Below, piece by piece: positions 43,571-51,613 of a stretch of 64,000 nt of DNA. Each line of letters starts with the position of its first letter. Position 1 is the first letter of the stretch. The stretch covers positions 24,249-88,248 of the forward strand of contig JBDTVG010000007.1 in NCBI GenBank assembly GCA_040007395.1, in the 5' to 3' direction. Source of the stretch: DATGFK01 sp040007395. Lineage in GTDB: Bacteria > Chloroflexota > Anaerolineae > Aggregatilineales > UBA2796. Below the pieces are notes generated by a model. That model had not been told where the DNA came from, did not search any database, and saw nothing but the letters and a program-made list of their open reading frames with translations. The position numbers were made by a program, and so were the translations under genes.

Positions 43571-44938
43571 GTGTCGTTAATTGATCAACGGATTCTTATT
43601 GAAGCGCCCCTCGAAGCGATCTGGCCCTATGTGGCTGCACCGGCTTTGATCACCAAATGGAATCGTATCTATAAACAGATACAGGTACTCAGTACAAAAT
43701 CTACGGGTGTGAATACCCGTCGGCGCTGCACCGGGGAAAACGGGAAATCAGTCGTCGAAGAAATTACCGCGTGGCTAGAGAATATCGGCTACGAATATCA
43801 TGTGGTGGATGGCCCCTACCAAACCTATCGGGGGCGTTTCCGTCTGCAAGCCATTCCCGAAGGAACCATCGTCAACTGGACGATTGAATACAAACTACGC
43901 GGCCCAATGAGCGGCGTGCGGAACTTGATCAGCTTCCGGCGGCAGCAAGAAGACCTGATGGCAGATAGTCTGCGGGCGCTGCGGCGTTTGGTGGAAGCCA
44001 CTGGCATTCGCCTCGATCCCTCGGAACATGCCCGTTTCGCTTTACAAGCCGCGCCGAGTGTGGAAGCGCGTTTCTCTCGCACGCAGTCGGGCGATCAGGT
44101 TGGTCAAACAGGCTCGATGAAGCCCGTTAGCGTGACCGACAATGACATCCCCGATCTGATTGCGGATCAAGCAGATGTGATCGATGCTACTGGCGACTTT
44201 GTACCGTCGTTCGCGGCTGAACCCGAAGCCACGACGCACATGCCAGCGATAGCGGCTTTGGATGACACTAAACCGCGTCCGCCACAGGGACTCACCGACT
44301 CGCAAGAGATTCAGCAGGGCAACGGACTGCGGCAGTCTACGCCCGATAAATCCAAAGTGGACGATGCTTCAGCGTTTACGGTGCCGATCTCGCTCGTTGC
44401 GCCGCCCCGTCCGCCTGAACCCGACACACAAACCCTTGAGTTTGTGACCCACCCTGCGCCACCGGAAGCACCCTATACGCTGCCCGAACGCATCCCGACT
44501 TCGCCCATGCCAGCCATTCAGGACAGCGATCTTGTCAAGGATAAGCGCGGCACAGGCAATGTTAACGTCGAAGTCAACAAGGAGAAGATCGCGCTGGATA
44601 AGGGTGGCAAGCACGACACCAAAGACATGAGCATCTGGGATGTATTCGGTATGGAACGCCCCAGTGATCGCACTCAGATCGAATTAGAGTCGCTGCTTGC
44701 CAGTATCCAGCGCCGTGCCGAAGAATCGCCGGATGCACCCGAAGCCCAATCGACTCAACCTGCCCCGCCTGCTGGCCTCAAAGCGGCGTTGGGAACACTG
44801 CCGCCATCATCGCCCGCCGACCACAATGCTCCCGCCCATTCACGCTATACTCGCAAGGCTGTACCACCTGTCCGCGCTTTGCGACGCGGCCCGCCGCGCC
44901 AGAAAATGACACTACCTGTCAAACGGGCGCGTCGTTGA
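43571..44938 (+). CDS. SRPBCC-domain protein with long disordered tail
   Basis: A 455-residue protein starting with GTG. Residues 1-145 are an SRPBCC/polyketide-cyclase-type lipid-binding domain: IDQRILIEAPLEAIWPYVAAP at the first strand and VNWTIEYKLRGP near the third. The remaining 300 residues are rich in Pro, Ser, Asp and Lys with no visible fold, ending in a basic Pro/Arg-rich run (RALRRGPPRQK). Such a tail suggests a scaffold or nucleic acid/phosphate contact. It shares the strand with DUF3307 and the glycosyltransferase gene. Confidence 0.72.
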   Translation: MSLIDQRILIEAPLEAIWPYVAAPALITKWNRIYKQIQVLSTKSTGVNTRRRCTGENGKSVVEEITAWLENIGYEYHVVDGPYQTYRGRFRLQAIPEGTIVNWTIEYKLRGPMSGVRNLISFRRQQEDLMADSLRALRRLVEATGIRLDPSEHARFALQAAPSVEARFSRTQSGDQVGQTGSMKPVSVTDNDIPDLIADQADVIDATGDFVPSFAAEPEATTHMPAIAALDDTKPRPPQGLTDSQEIQQGNGLRQSTPDKSKVDDASAFTVPISLVAPPRPPEPDTQTLEFVTHPAPPEAPYTLPERIPTSPMPAIQDSDLVKDKRGTGNVNVEVNKEKIALDKGGKHDTKDMSIWDVFGMERPSDRTQIELESLLASIQRRAEESPDAPEAQSTQPAPPAGLKAALGTLPPSSPADHNAPAHSRYTRKAVPPVRALRRGPPRQKMTLPVKRARR

Positions 44939-44981
44939 TCCTAATTCATGAGTCTGAGAAAACCCTGAGAACTTTACCGCG

Positions 44982-46844
44982 ATGAATCTTTTGAATCTAC
45001 TGAACCCGACCAGCGCTGCCTACACTTTGAAAGCGCCCGCCCAGTCGAATGTGGAAGTGACCGCAACTCATAATTACCGACTGGCGACGATTACCGTAGT
45101 GCTGGTATTGACGGCGATCAGCCGCTTGATCTATGTCGCTAGCTTGCCGATGAACTGGGATGAGGTCTGGTCGATCTGGCAGACCTTTGGCTCGTTGGGC
45201 GATATTATCAAGTGGACTCCGCGTGACTGGCCTCCGCTGTACTTCTTGAGTCTAGGGGTTTGGAAAACCTTCGCCGGAATCGATCCCGTGTCGCTCCGCC
45301 ATTTTTCGATTCTGGGCTTTATGCTCGGCGCGGCGATCTTCTATCGGGTGTCGCGGCGGCTATGGAATGAACAAGTCGCAGTGTTGGCAGTGTTAGTCTA
45401 CGGTGCGTTAGGCTTTAATATTTTCCTGAGTCTGCTCATACGTGGCTATGCCTTCCTGCTAGCGCTAACGCCGCTGATGCTGTGGCTCACTGTGCGCTAT
45501 TTCAACAAGCCGACTCTGTGGCGGGCGATCCTACTGGCACTGTGCATGATCGGCCTGTTCTTTATCCACTTCACCAGCGCGTTTGTGTTTGTCGTGGTCG
45601 GCCTCTATACGCTGATTGTGTATCGGCAAGCGGTGTGGCGTTGGTGGCTGCCGGGGTTAATCAGCGGCGTGCCAGCCGTGATTGAGATAGTTTCTAAGCT
45701 CGGTGTCTTTGAGACACGCACCAACTACACCGCGACTCTTCCACTGCCGCCGCTACCCGAAGCGCTGTACAACACCTTCGCTACCTATACGGGGCCATCG
45801 GTGCTAGTCTGGGTGGTGTTGTTTGTCGCGGCGACTGTCCTATTATTTGCCAGACAACGCTTGCAACCCAAAGTGATCGCGATGTTTATCTGGGCGTTTT
45901 TCCCGGTACTCATCTATATCTTTCACTCGAAGTTGGGGCTGTTCCAAGACACACGCTATATGTGGTGGGTCGTACCCGGCCTTGCATGGTGGATCGGGTG
46001 GGGGTTGTCCTATCTGCCACGTATCGGCACGCAGCTTGTGATGGTGGTGCTGGCAGGAGTCCTATTCTGGCCCGGTGCTATCGACAATTATCAGGGCGAT
46101 CTGTATCACCTGAATGTACCGTTTATCGAGAATTTCAAGTTCCTGAAAAAGCAGTTGCGCCCCGGCGATGTGATTGTGATTGACCCTAACTGCAAATGTG
46201 TCCCAACCGAAGCATGGGATTACTTTATGCAGGTTTACTTCCCCACTGGCCTAACCTTTGTCGATAACCCGGCTGGCTACCGCCGCGTTTGGTACGTTTC
46301 GGCGGACTGGCGCACCGATCCGGAAACCAAAGCCGCCGTGATGAAAGGTCGGGTAGCAGGTATCTTCTATGGCCCTGCGACATTCCTATTCCGTCTGTAT
46401 GAAGCGCCGCCTGACCCAACCGGGATCTTGTTTGAGAATGGCTTACGCTTTCACGGGATTGACGTAGACGGGATCTTATATTCGCCCGCTGGCCCGGTGT
46501 TGCATCGTGGGGCAACCCTGCATATCCGCTTGTGGTGGTCTATCGATAAGGCCATCCCGATGGATTACAGTATTGCCGCCTTCGTGAAAACCCCAATGAT
46601 GACTGCCCAAATCGACGGCCCGCCGCATGTCGTTAACGATGGGACGGGACAAACGAGTCAATGGGTATTGGGTCGCTACTACGTGGACGAACGCGAACTC
46701 TATCTGCCCGATGCGATCACCGACGGCAACTATGAGATCCAGTTGGCGGTGTACGATTGGGGGACTCAAGCGCGGGTGCGTGCGCCCGGTGTCGATGCGG
46801 ATACACTGCTGCCCATTCAGGCTATCAAAGTCCATTCGTGGTAG
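44982..46844 (+). CDS. GT-C type membrane glycosyltransferase (ArnT/PMT-like)
   Basis: A 620-residue integral membrane protein. The first periplasmic loop has MNWDEVWSIWQ (near 56-66), the Asp-Glu pair that acts as catalytic base/metal site in GT39/GT83-type enzymes. About ten hydrophobic segments follow to residue 370. The C-terminal 240 residues form an exposed beta-rich domain. Such enzymes move a sugar from a polyprenyl-phosphate donor to proteins or lipids outside the membrane. Donor and acceptor are not determined here. It lies 15 bp upstream of an HD gene. Confidence 0.8.
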   Translation: MNLLNLLNPTSAAYTLKAPAQSNVEVTATHNYRLATITVVLVLTAISRLIYVASLPMNWDEVWSIWQTFGSLGDIIKWTPRDWPPLYFLSLGVWKTFAGIDPVSLRHFSILGFMLGAAIFYRVSRRLWNEQVAVLAVLVYGALGFNIFLSLLIRGYAFLLALTPLMLWLTVRYFNKPTLWRAILLALCMIGLFFIHFTSAFVFVVVGLYTLIVYRQAVWRWWLPGLISGVPAVIEIVSKLGVFETRTNYTATLPLPPLPEALYNTFATYTGPSVLVWVVLFVAATVLLFARQRLQPKVIAMFIWAFFPVLIYIFHSKLGLFQDTRYMWWVVPGLAWWIGWGLSYLPRIGTQLVMVVLAGVLFWPGAIDNYQGDLYHLNVPFIENFKFLKKQLRPGDVIVIDPNCKCVPTEAWDYFMQVYFPTGLTFVDNPAGYRRVWYVSADWRTDPETKAAVMKGRVAGIFYGPATFLFRLYEAPPDPTGILFENGLRFHGIDVDGILYSPAGPVLHRGATLHIRLWWSIDKAIPMDYSIAAFVKTPMMTAQIDGPPHVVNDGTGQTSQWVLGRYYVDERELYLPDAITDGNYEIQLAVYDWGTQARVRAPGVDADTLLPIQAIKVHSW

Positions 46845-46859
46845 CGCGATGAATTCATT

Positions 46860-47408
46860 GTGAATCTACCATTTAAGCTGGAAACCACCCTCGAAGAAAA
46901 GATCGCTGCCGACCCGGAGTGGCAGGAGGGCGCAGTTTGGGGCAAACCACGCTCTGGACACCCCGAAGGCCAAGTGCTACAGCATATTGCTGAAGTGCTG
47001 GCGAACGTAGATCGCTTCGCCATCGATGCCGAAGATCGGCGGGCGCTGCGGATTATCGCGCTGATCCACGATACGTTCAAATCTCGCGTAAAGCCGCTGC
47101 TGCCTGCGGTAGGCGAGAATCACCATGCGATGCTGGCGCGGCGCTTCGCAGAACGCTATATCGATGATCCGGCGCTGCTAGATATTATCGAACTGCACGA
47201 CGCGGCCTATCACTGCTGGCGGGCAGGCGCACGGTGGGGCAATTGGGCAAAAGCCGGAGAATATGCCGATCAACTGATCGCACGGCTTGGCCCTTCGCTG
47301 CCCCGTTATGTACGTTTCTTTCGGGCAGATAACCGGACTGGCGACAAAGATCAAGCTCCGTTGGCATGGTTTGAAGATTACGTGCAGCAGCAGGGCATTC
47401 AAGTTTAG
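46860..47408 (+). CDS. HD-domain phosphohydrolase
   Basis: A 182-residue cytosolic protein with a GTG start. HPEGQVLQHI (near 34), RIIALIHDTFK (near 66, the HD doublet), ENHHAMLARRF (near 84) and IIELHDAAYHCW (near 106) supply the metal-binding His/Asp set of the HD superfamily. Substrates range from nucleotides to cyclic dinucleotides; none is indicated here. It follows the glycosyltransferase by 15 bp and precedes an ATP-grasp gene by 9 bp, so a small operon is probable. Confidence 0.82.
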   Translation: MNLPFKLETTLEEKIAADPEWQEGAVWGKPRSGHPEGQVLQHIAEVLANVDRFAIDAEDRRALRIIALIHDTFKSRVKPLLPAVGENHHAMLARRFAERYIDDPALLDIIELHDAAYHCWRAGARWGNWAKAGEYADQLIARLGPSLPRYVRFFRADNRTGDKDQAPLAWFEDYVQQQGIQV

Positions 47409-47417
47409 GGGGATTCG

Positions 47418-48287
47418 ATGACAAGCGTAGCCTTTGTGACCGCTAGCCAGTGGGCAACACTCACCACTGACGATCAGTTGGCGGCGGCGGAACTCGAAAA
47501 ACGCGGTATTCGCGTTCAAGCTGTCTTGTGGGATTCAGATTCGGTAGACTGGCAATCCTTCGATGCAATTGTGCTGCGTTCCACATGGGACTACTTTAAG
47601 CGCTATGATGCTTTTCTCGAATGGCTGGCGAAGCTGGAAAGCCTCAATGTACCACTGTGGAATCCAGTCAAAGTTGTGCGCTGGAATTCTGAGAAAACCT
47701 ATTTAGCAGCCCTTGCCAAACAAGGCGTTGCCACCGTGCAGACCGTGATCGTCGAGCGTGGAGCCTCAAGGAACCTTGAAGGGCTGGTCAAGGATCACGG
47801 CTGGCTCAAAGCGATTGTCAAACCCACCGTTTCGGGTGGCGCTTACGAAACCTGGATGACCGATCCGCAAGTGGCCCGCGATGATCAATCGGCGTTCGAA
47901 TCGCTGCTCAAGAAGTCCAGCGTTATGATCCAGCCGTTCGTGCCAGAAGTCGCCTCGAACGGCGAATGGTCGCTTATATTTTTTGGCAAGCAGTACAGTC
48001 ACAGCGTTCTCAAACGCCCCCGCCCCGGTGATTACCGGGTTCAAGAGCATCTCGGCGGCAGTACCGTTAGTCAGCAACCGCCGCAAGCGCTGCTCGATGA
48101 AGCTACTCGCATCTGCCAGTTGATCGATGGGCCACTGCTCTATACCCGCGTCGATGGTGTTGAGGTCAAGGGGCGCTTCGTACTCATGGAATTGGAACTG
48201 ATCGAGCCACTCTTGTTTCTGGGCAAAGATACAGCCGCCCCAGCGCGTTTTGCTGATGCGCTGGAAGCGGTGCTGCTCAAAAATTGA
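47418..48287 (+). CDS. ATP-grasp ligase-like protein (DcsG/RimK-like)
   Basis: A 289-residue protein. The preATP-grasp part begins VAFVTASQWATLTTDDQLAAAELEKRG and contains VLRSTWDYF, typical of the cycloserine-ligase (DcsG)-like ATP-grasp group. The ATP-binding lobes show IVKPTVSGGAYETW (near 134) and MIQPFVPEVASNGEWSLIFF (near 172), then MELELIEPLLFL (near 255) with the metal-binding acidic residues. It would ligate a carboxylate to an amine with ATP. Substrates are unknown. GGGGG lies before the ATG. Confidence 0.82.
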   Translation: MTSVAFVTASQWATLTTDDQLAAAELEKRGIRVQAVLWDSDSVDWQSFDAIVLRSTWDYFKRYDAFLEWLAKLESLNVPLWNPVKVVRWNSEKTYLAALAKQGVATVQTVIVERGASRNLEGLVKDHGWLKAIVKPTVSGGAYETWMTDPQVARDDQSAFESLLKKSSVMIQPFVPEVASNGEWSLIFFGKQYSHSVLKRPRPGDYRVQEHLGGSTVSQQPPQALLDEATRICQLIDGPLLYTRVDGVEVKGRFVLMELELIEPLLFLGKDTAAPARFADALEAVLLKN

Positions 48288-48307
48288 AACTATACCAGCG
48301 TAGCGGT

Positions 48308-49360
48308 TTACGCCTTGTCGTCTTCTGCTGAACCGTCTGCGTCCCCGATCCACTCCTTCGAGTAGTCGGTGTACTGCTCTTTTACGTCTTCGCCGTAGAT
48401 CGGATGCAGCGAGAAATCTGACGAGAAACGACTTGCCGCTGCGGTGTGACCTAATTGCTCTGCCATTTGCCGCACATGGTGGGGCGCACCCCCGCAGCAG
48501 ATGCCGATGTAGTTCACACCAAGATCCTTAGCTTTGACGGCGAAGTCGCCCATCTCGAAGCGGGTGCAAACAAACGGATCGAGGACAAGATAGTGGCGTG
48601 GATCGTCCTGAACCAGCGCTTGAAAGGTCGGCTTGTCGTGTGTGGTGTGATACGGCGAAGGCTGCGCGGCAACGAAACACTTCACCGAATTGCGAACCTT
48701 CTCGATCAGCGGTAGGAAGGTTTCGGGGCCACGCGAACAATTGAGTCCCACAATATCTGCGCCGTGATCATCGAGGATTTTGCAGGCTTCGTCTAGGGCA
48801 TACTCGTCTAAAGTTTTATCGTCGTGGCGCACCGAGGCAAACGTGATCATCGATGGCAGCTTGAACTCTTGAATCACTTCGAGGGCGATCAGCGCCTCAC
48901 CGAGATAATCGTTCGTCTCCGCGATGATAAAATCGACCCCTTCCTCGACGGCCCACTGCAACTGCTCGCGATAAATTTCGCGCACAACCTCGCCGGAAAC
49001 TTTGGCATTATCGGGGTCGAAAGCCCATGTATTGCAGATGTTGCCCGCGACATAAGCGTCACCTTCAGCCGCGACCTTACGCGCAATACGCAGCGCTTGA
49101 CGATTGAGCGGTTCGAGGTCGCCTTCTCTGCCGATAGCCTTCATCTTTTCGCGATGCGCGTAATAGGTGAACGCGACCATCACATCGGCTCCAGCGCGCA
49201 AGAATTCGCGGTGCAGTTCTTCAACCGCGTTGGGGAATTCGAGCACGACTTCCGGCACATACGGCCCTGCTTTGACATACCCGCGCCGCTCCAACTCGAA
49301 CAAATAGCCTTCTGCGCCGAGAATGATTTCATCCTTCATGCGCCCCAATATATCTTTCAC
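48308..49360 (-). CDS. Homocysteine S-methyltransferase family protein (BHMT-like)
   Basis: A roughly 350-residue zinc methyltransferase. The metal-binding Cys set is GLNCSRGP (near 212) and YIGICCGGAP (near 289-293), and the start EIILGAEGYLFELERRGYV matches the barrel entrance. Members move a methyl group from betaine, S-methylmethionine or methyl-cobalamin systems to homocysteine. No MetH reactivation domain is attached. GGAGG lies 8 nt before GTG at 49360, five codons inside the longest ORF, so this start is used. It converges on the ATP-grasp gene. Confidence 0.87.
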   Translation of the reverse strand: MKDILGRMKDEIILGAEGYLFELERRGYVKAGPYVPEVVLEFPNAVEELHREFLRAGADVMVAFTYYAHREKMKAIGREGDLEPLNRQALRIARKVAAEGDAYVAGNICNTWAFDPDNAKVSGEVVREIYREQLQWAVEEGVDFIIAETNDYLGEALIALEVIQEFKLPSMITFASVRHDDKTLDEYALDEACKILDDHGADIVGLNCSRGPETFLPLIEKVRNSVKCFVAAQPSPYHTTHDKPTFQALVQDDPRHYLVLDPFVCTRFEMGDFAVKAKDLGVNYIGICCGGAPHHVRQMAEQLGHTAAASRFSSDFSLHPIYGEDVKEQYTDYSKEWIGDADGSAEDDKA

Positions 49361-49570
49361 GGTGCAAGCCTCCACTATGGTTTGCGCCTAGTGTAACACT
49401 GGATACCCATCTGGCGTAGGAGGATTTGCAAGGTTAACAATCGTCGGATTGACTTAGGGTTGGGTTCGGTGTACCCTGATTGCTGGCATAGCACCAACAT
49501 CCTACTTACCGCACTACTCGCCACAAGCCGCATATCATTGCACTAGATAATAGATAAAGGTGGTTCTCTG

Positions 49571-49987
49571 ATGAGGATCGATGACATAGACCAGCTAGAC
49601 GTACTCAACGATACCCAGCTTTGGAACGTTGCCGCCGATACTCACAACCCCGCCGAAATTCGTCAGGAAGCGATCCAGCGCTGGCTGTTCCCCGACGAAA
49701 CCGATCCTGATGCTGACCCGGACGATCTGGAAGGCGGGCGGCTGCGCGAACTCGAACAGCTTGGGACAGTCCTTGAAAGCGATGAGGTGGACGACGACGA
49801 CGACAACATTGAGGATATTGAGGACATGGTGCCCTATTTTGACAGAGAAGGGCGGCTGATCCTGATGCACGATGGTGTATCGTATCTCATCGACAGCCTC
49901 GACGATGAAGGCAGCTATGACGGGATCAGCAACGTTGACGATCTCTACACCACCGACGATAAAACAAATACTGACCGAGATTTTTAA
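49571..49987 (+). CDS. Highly acidic small hypothetical protein
   Basis: A 138-residue protein with long Asp/Glu runs (DEVDDDDDNIEDIEDM near 72-87, DADPDD near 47). No family recognised. The N-terminus MRIDDIDQLDVLNDTQLW and the middle YFDREGRLILMHDGVSYLIDS look structured. AAAGGTGG lies 8 nt before the start. It is 24 bp upstream of a receiver-domain gene, so co-transcription is likely. Acidic proteins of this type can act as DNA mimics or chaperone tails, but nothing proves that here. Confidence 0.65.
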   Translation: MRIDDIDQLDVLNDTQLWNVAADTHNPAEIRQEAIQRWLFPDETDPDADPDDLEGGRLRELEQLGTVLESDEVDDDDDNIEDIEDMVPYFDREGRLILMHDGVSYLIDSLDDEGSYDGISNVDDLYTTDDKTNTDRDF

Positions 49988-50011
49988 CCGAACAACATTG
50001 AGAGAATGACT

Positions 50012-50377
50012 ATGCCAGATAAATTGACCGTGCTTATCGTTGATGATGATCTGGATTGGCGTTTGCTGCTGCGCCAACGCTTGACGAATAGTAACTGTGA
50101 GACGCTGCAAGCTCGAAACGGCGAGGAAGGCGAAAGTCTGGCACTGGAAAAACAACCCGATCTGGTGCTGCTGGATATTATGATGCCGATTCAGGATGGC
50201 TACCAAACCTGCAAAAACCTACGCGACAAGGGTTACACAGGCCGGATTGTCTTAATGAGCGCTATGAAGGAAGACATTGGGCAGCAGAAATCCATCGACT
50301 GCCAAGCGCAGGGCTATCTCAAGAAGCCAATCGCAAGTCAGGATCTCAAGCTGCACCTTGACCAGCTAACGTCGTAG
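50012..50377 (+). CDS. Stand-alone response-regulator receiver domain
   Basis: A 121-residue CheY-like protein. The acidic pocket is in VLIVDDDLDW, the phosphoacceptor Asp in LVLLDIMMPIQDGY (near 54), the switch Ser in VLMSAMKED (near 84), and Lys in YLKKPIAS (near 104). No output domain is attached and no kinase gene is adjacent. GAGAG is 7 nt before ATG 50012, better than the ATG at 50006. It is coupled to the acidic protein upstream. Confidence 0.9.
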   Translation: MPDKLTVLIVDDDLDWRLLLRQRLTNSNCETLQARNGEEGESLALEKQPDLVLLDIMMPIQDGYQTCKNLRDKGYTGRIVLMSAMKEDIGQQKSIDCQAQGYLKKPIASQDLKLHLDQLTS

Positions 50378-50485
50378 CCAACATAGATCGTGTGACATCT
50401 TGACCCTTAGCCTCCGTGCAATTAGCTGTCCGGTTATAGCGGGTAGGGCTAATGCCCAAACTTGTAAAATACAAACTTTACTTTG

Positions 50486-50515
50486 TAGACAAGCATAGAA
50501 ATTCTGTGCTATAGT
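50486..50515 (+). promoter_or_regulatory. Promoter of BRO/DinD paralogue B
   Basis: TAGACA (50486-50491, 5 of 6) and the extended -10 TGC-TATAGT (50507-50515, 5 of 6) are spaced 18 nt. The core GTGCTATAGTA is very close to GTGCTATACTA upstream of dinD on the minus strand. Confidence 0.6.
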
Positions 50516-50535
50516 ATTTTCATCTTTAATAGAGT

Positions 50536-50565
50536 GCTCCTGCGTTGTAATCAGCAACCAGGAGC
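50536..50565 (+). promoter_or_regulatory. Inverted repeat in the leader of BRO/DinD paralogue B
   Basis: GCTCCTG-c-GTTG-7 nt-CAAC-CAGGAGC forms a 7+4 bp hairpin with a bulged C. It lies 27-57 nt upstream of the start codon, between promoter and Shine-Dalgarno site. Confidence 0.55.
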
Positions 50566-50592
50566 GTGATGTACCTTCGAAGGAGGCACATA

Positions 50593-51510
50593 ATGTCGGA
50601 TTCTACCTCATTTCCAGCCGTTCCATCCTCTCAGTTTGATGATCTTCCACTGCCAGAACGCATTGCCAACCTCTATGGCTTCGCGTTAGCGTACCACGAT
50701 CTCGACGATGGTAAGCGTTACTACGCCGTTCAGGACTGGATTATCGGTGTCGCTCAACCTGCCGAACCTCGCACATTCTGGACAGCCATGAAGCGTCGTT
50801 TTAAAAAGTCTGGGGTTGACATGTCTACATGGTGTACGCAACTGGCCTATGTTGCCGCAGATCGCAAGCGCTACAAGATGGATCATGCAGATGCAGAAGC
50901 ACTGTATCGCATCACACAACGTATGGATACAGAAACAGGCTTGCGGAATGAGATCTTGGCTTATCTGGCTAAGGCAGGGGTCGTACTGGATGAGATGGTT
51001 CGTCATCCTGAAAACGAGTCTGAGTTTATTGCGGCAGTTCAAGATCAACGCGCCCTTAATAAACTCATCAATGAGGGATTTACCCCCGAAGAAGCCCGTC
51101 AATGGCTCGATCAACGGGCGCAAGGTATCGAGACGCGCAAATGGATTACGGAAGTGTGGCGCAAACGTCAGGCACACGGCAAGGATTTTGCCATTCTCAC
51201 CAATCAGGTTTCGGGCATCGTACATGGCAAAACCGCGACTCAGCGCAAGCTCGAAATGGGGTTAGCAAAACGCGATACCCCGCGTAATTATGACGCTGCC
51301 GCCGATCAGCTTTTGACCGCGATTGTTGAAATGTCGGCAGGAGCCTTGCATCAATGGCGCGACAGTAACGGCTTTGACCAGCTTTCAGAAGATATTGACG
51401 ATACGCGACCGATTGTCGATGGCGCAAGACCCGGAGTCTATACGGCCTTCTCAAAGAAGACTCGTAGATTGCCCGGAAACAACAAACCATCACTCCCCGA
51501 CTCGAAATAA
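50593..51510 (+). CDS. BRO/DinD-family protein, paralogue B
   Basis: A 305-residue protein, the same length as paralogue A at 16273. AAGGAGG 6 nt upstream sets the ATG at 50593. YYAVQDWIIGVAQ (near 34) and TFWTAMKRRFK match the Bro-N pattern. AYLAKAGVVLDEM (near 125) and GIETRKWITEVWRKR (near 180) follow. The segment FAILTNQVSGIVHGKTATQ (near 202) is typical of BRO-family C-terminal regions. It is homologous to A over the full length. It has its own promoter and leader hairpin and shares a bidirectional terminator with a convergent AlbA_2 gene. Function unknown; a DNA-binding regulatory or stress role follows only from the family. Confidence 0.7.
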   Translation: MSDSTSFPAVPSSQFDDLPLPERIANLYGFALAYHDLDDGKRYYAVQDWIIGVAQPAEPRTFWTAMKRRFKKSGVDMSTWCTQLAYVAADRKRYKMDHADAEALYRITQRMDTETGLRNEILAYLAKAGVVLDEMVRHPENESEFIAAVQDQRALNKLINEGFTPEEARQWLDQRAQGIETRKWITEVWRKRQAHGKDFAILTNQVSGIVHGKTATQRKLEMGLAKRDTPRNYDAAADQLLTAIVEMSAGALHQWRDSNGFDQLSEDIDDTRPIVDGARPGVYTAFSKKTRRLPGNNKPSLPDSK

Positions 51511-51530
51511 TCCTGTAATCGCATTCTAAT

Positions 51531-51574
51531 ACTCAGTGCTTTTTTGCTACGAAATCGACAAAAAAGCGCTGAGT
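51531..51574. terminator. Strong bidirectional terminator
   Basis: ACTCAGTGCTTTTTTG and CAAAAAAGCGCTGAGT form a 16-bp stem with one G-T pair and a 12-nt loop. It is shared by the convergent BRO/DinD paralogue B and AlbA_2 genes. Confidence 0.85.
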
Positions 51575-51613
51575 AGTTATTTTGCATGAATAGTTTATTG
51601 ACAATATTGAAAG

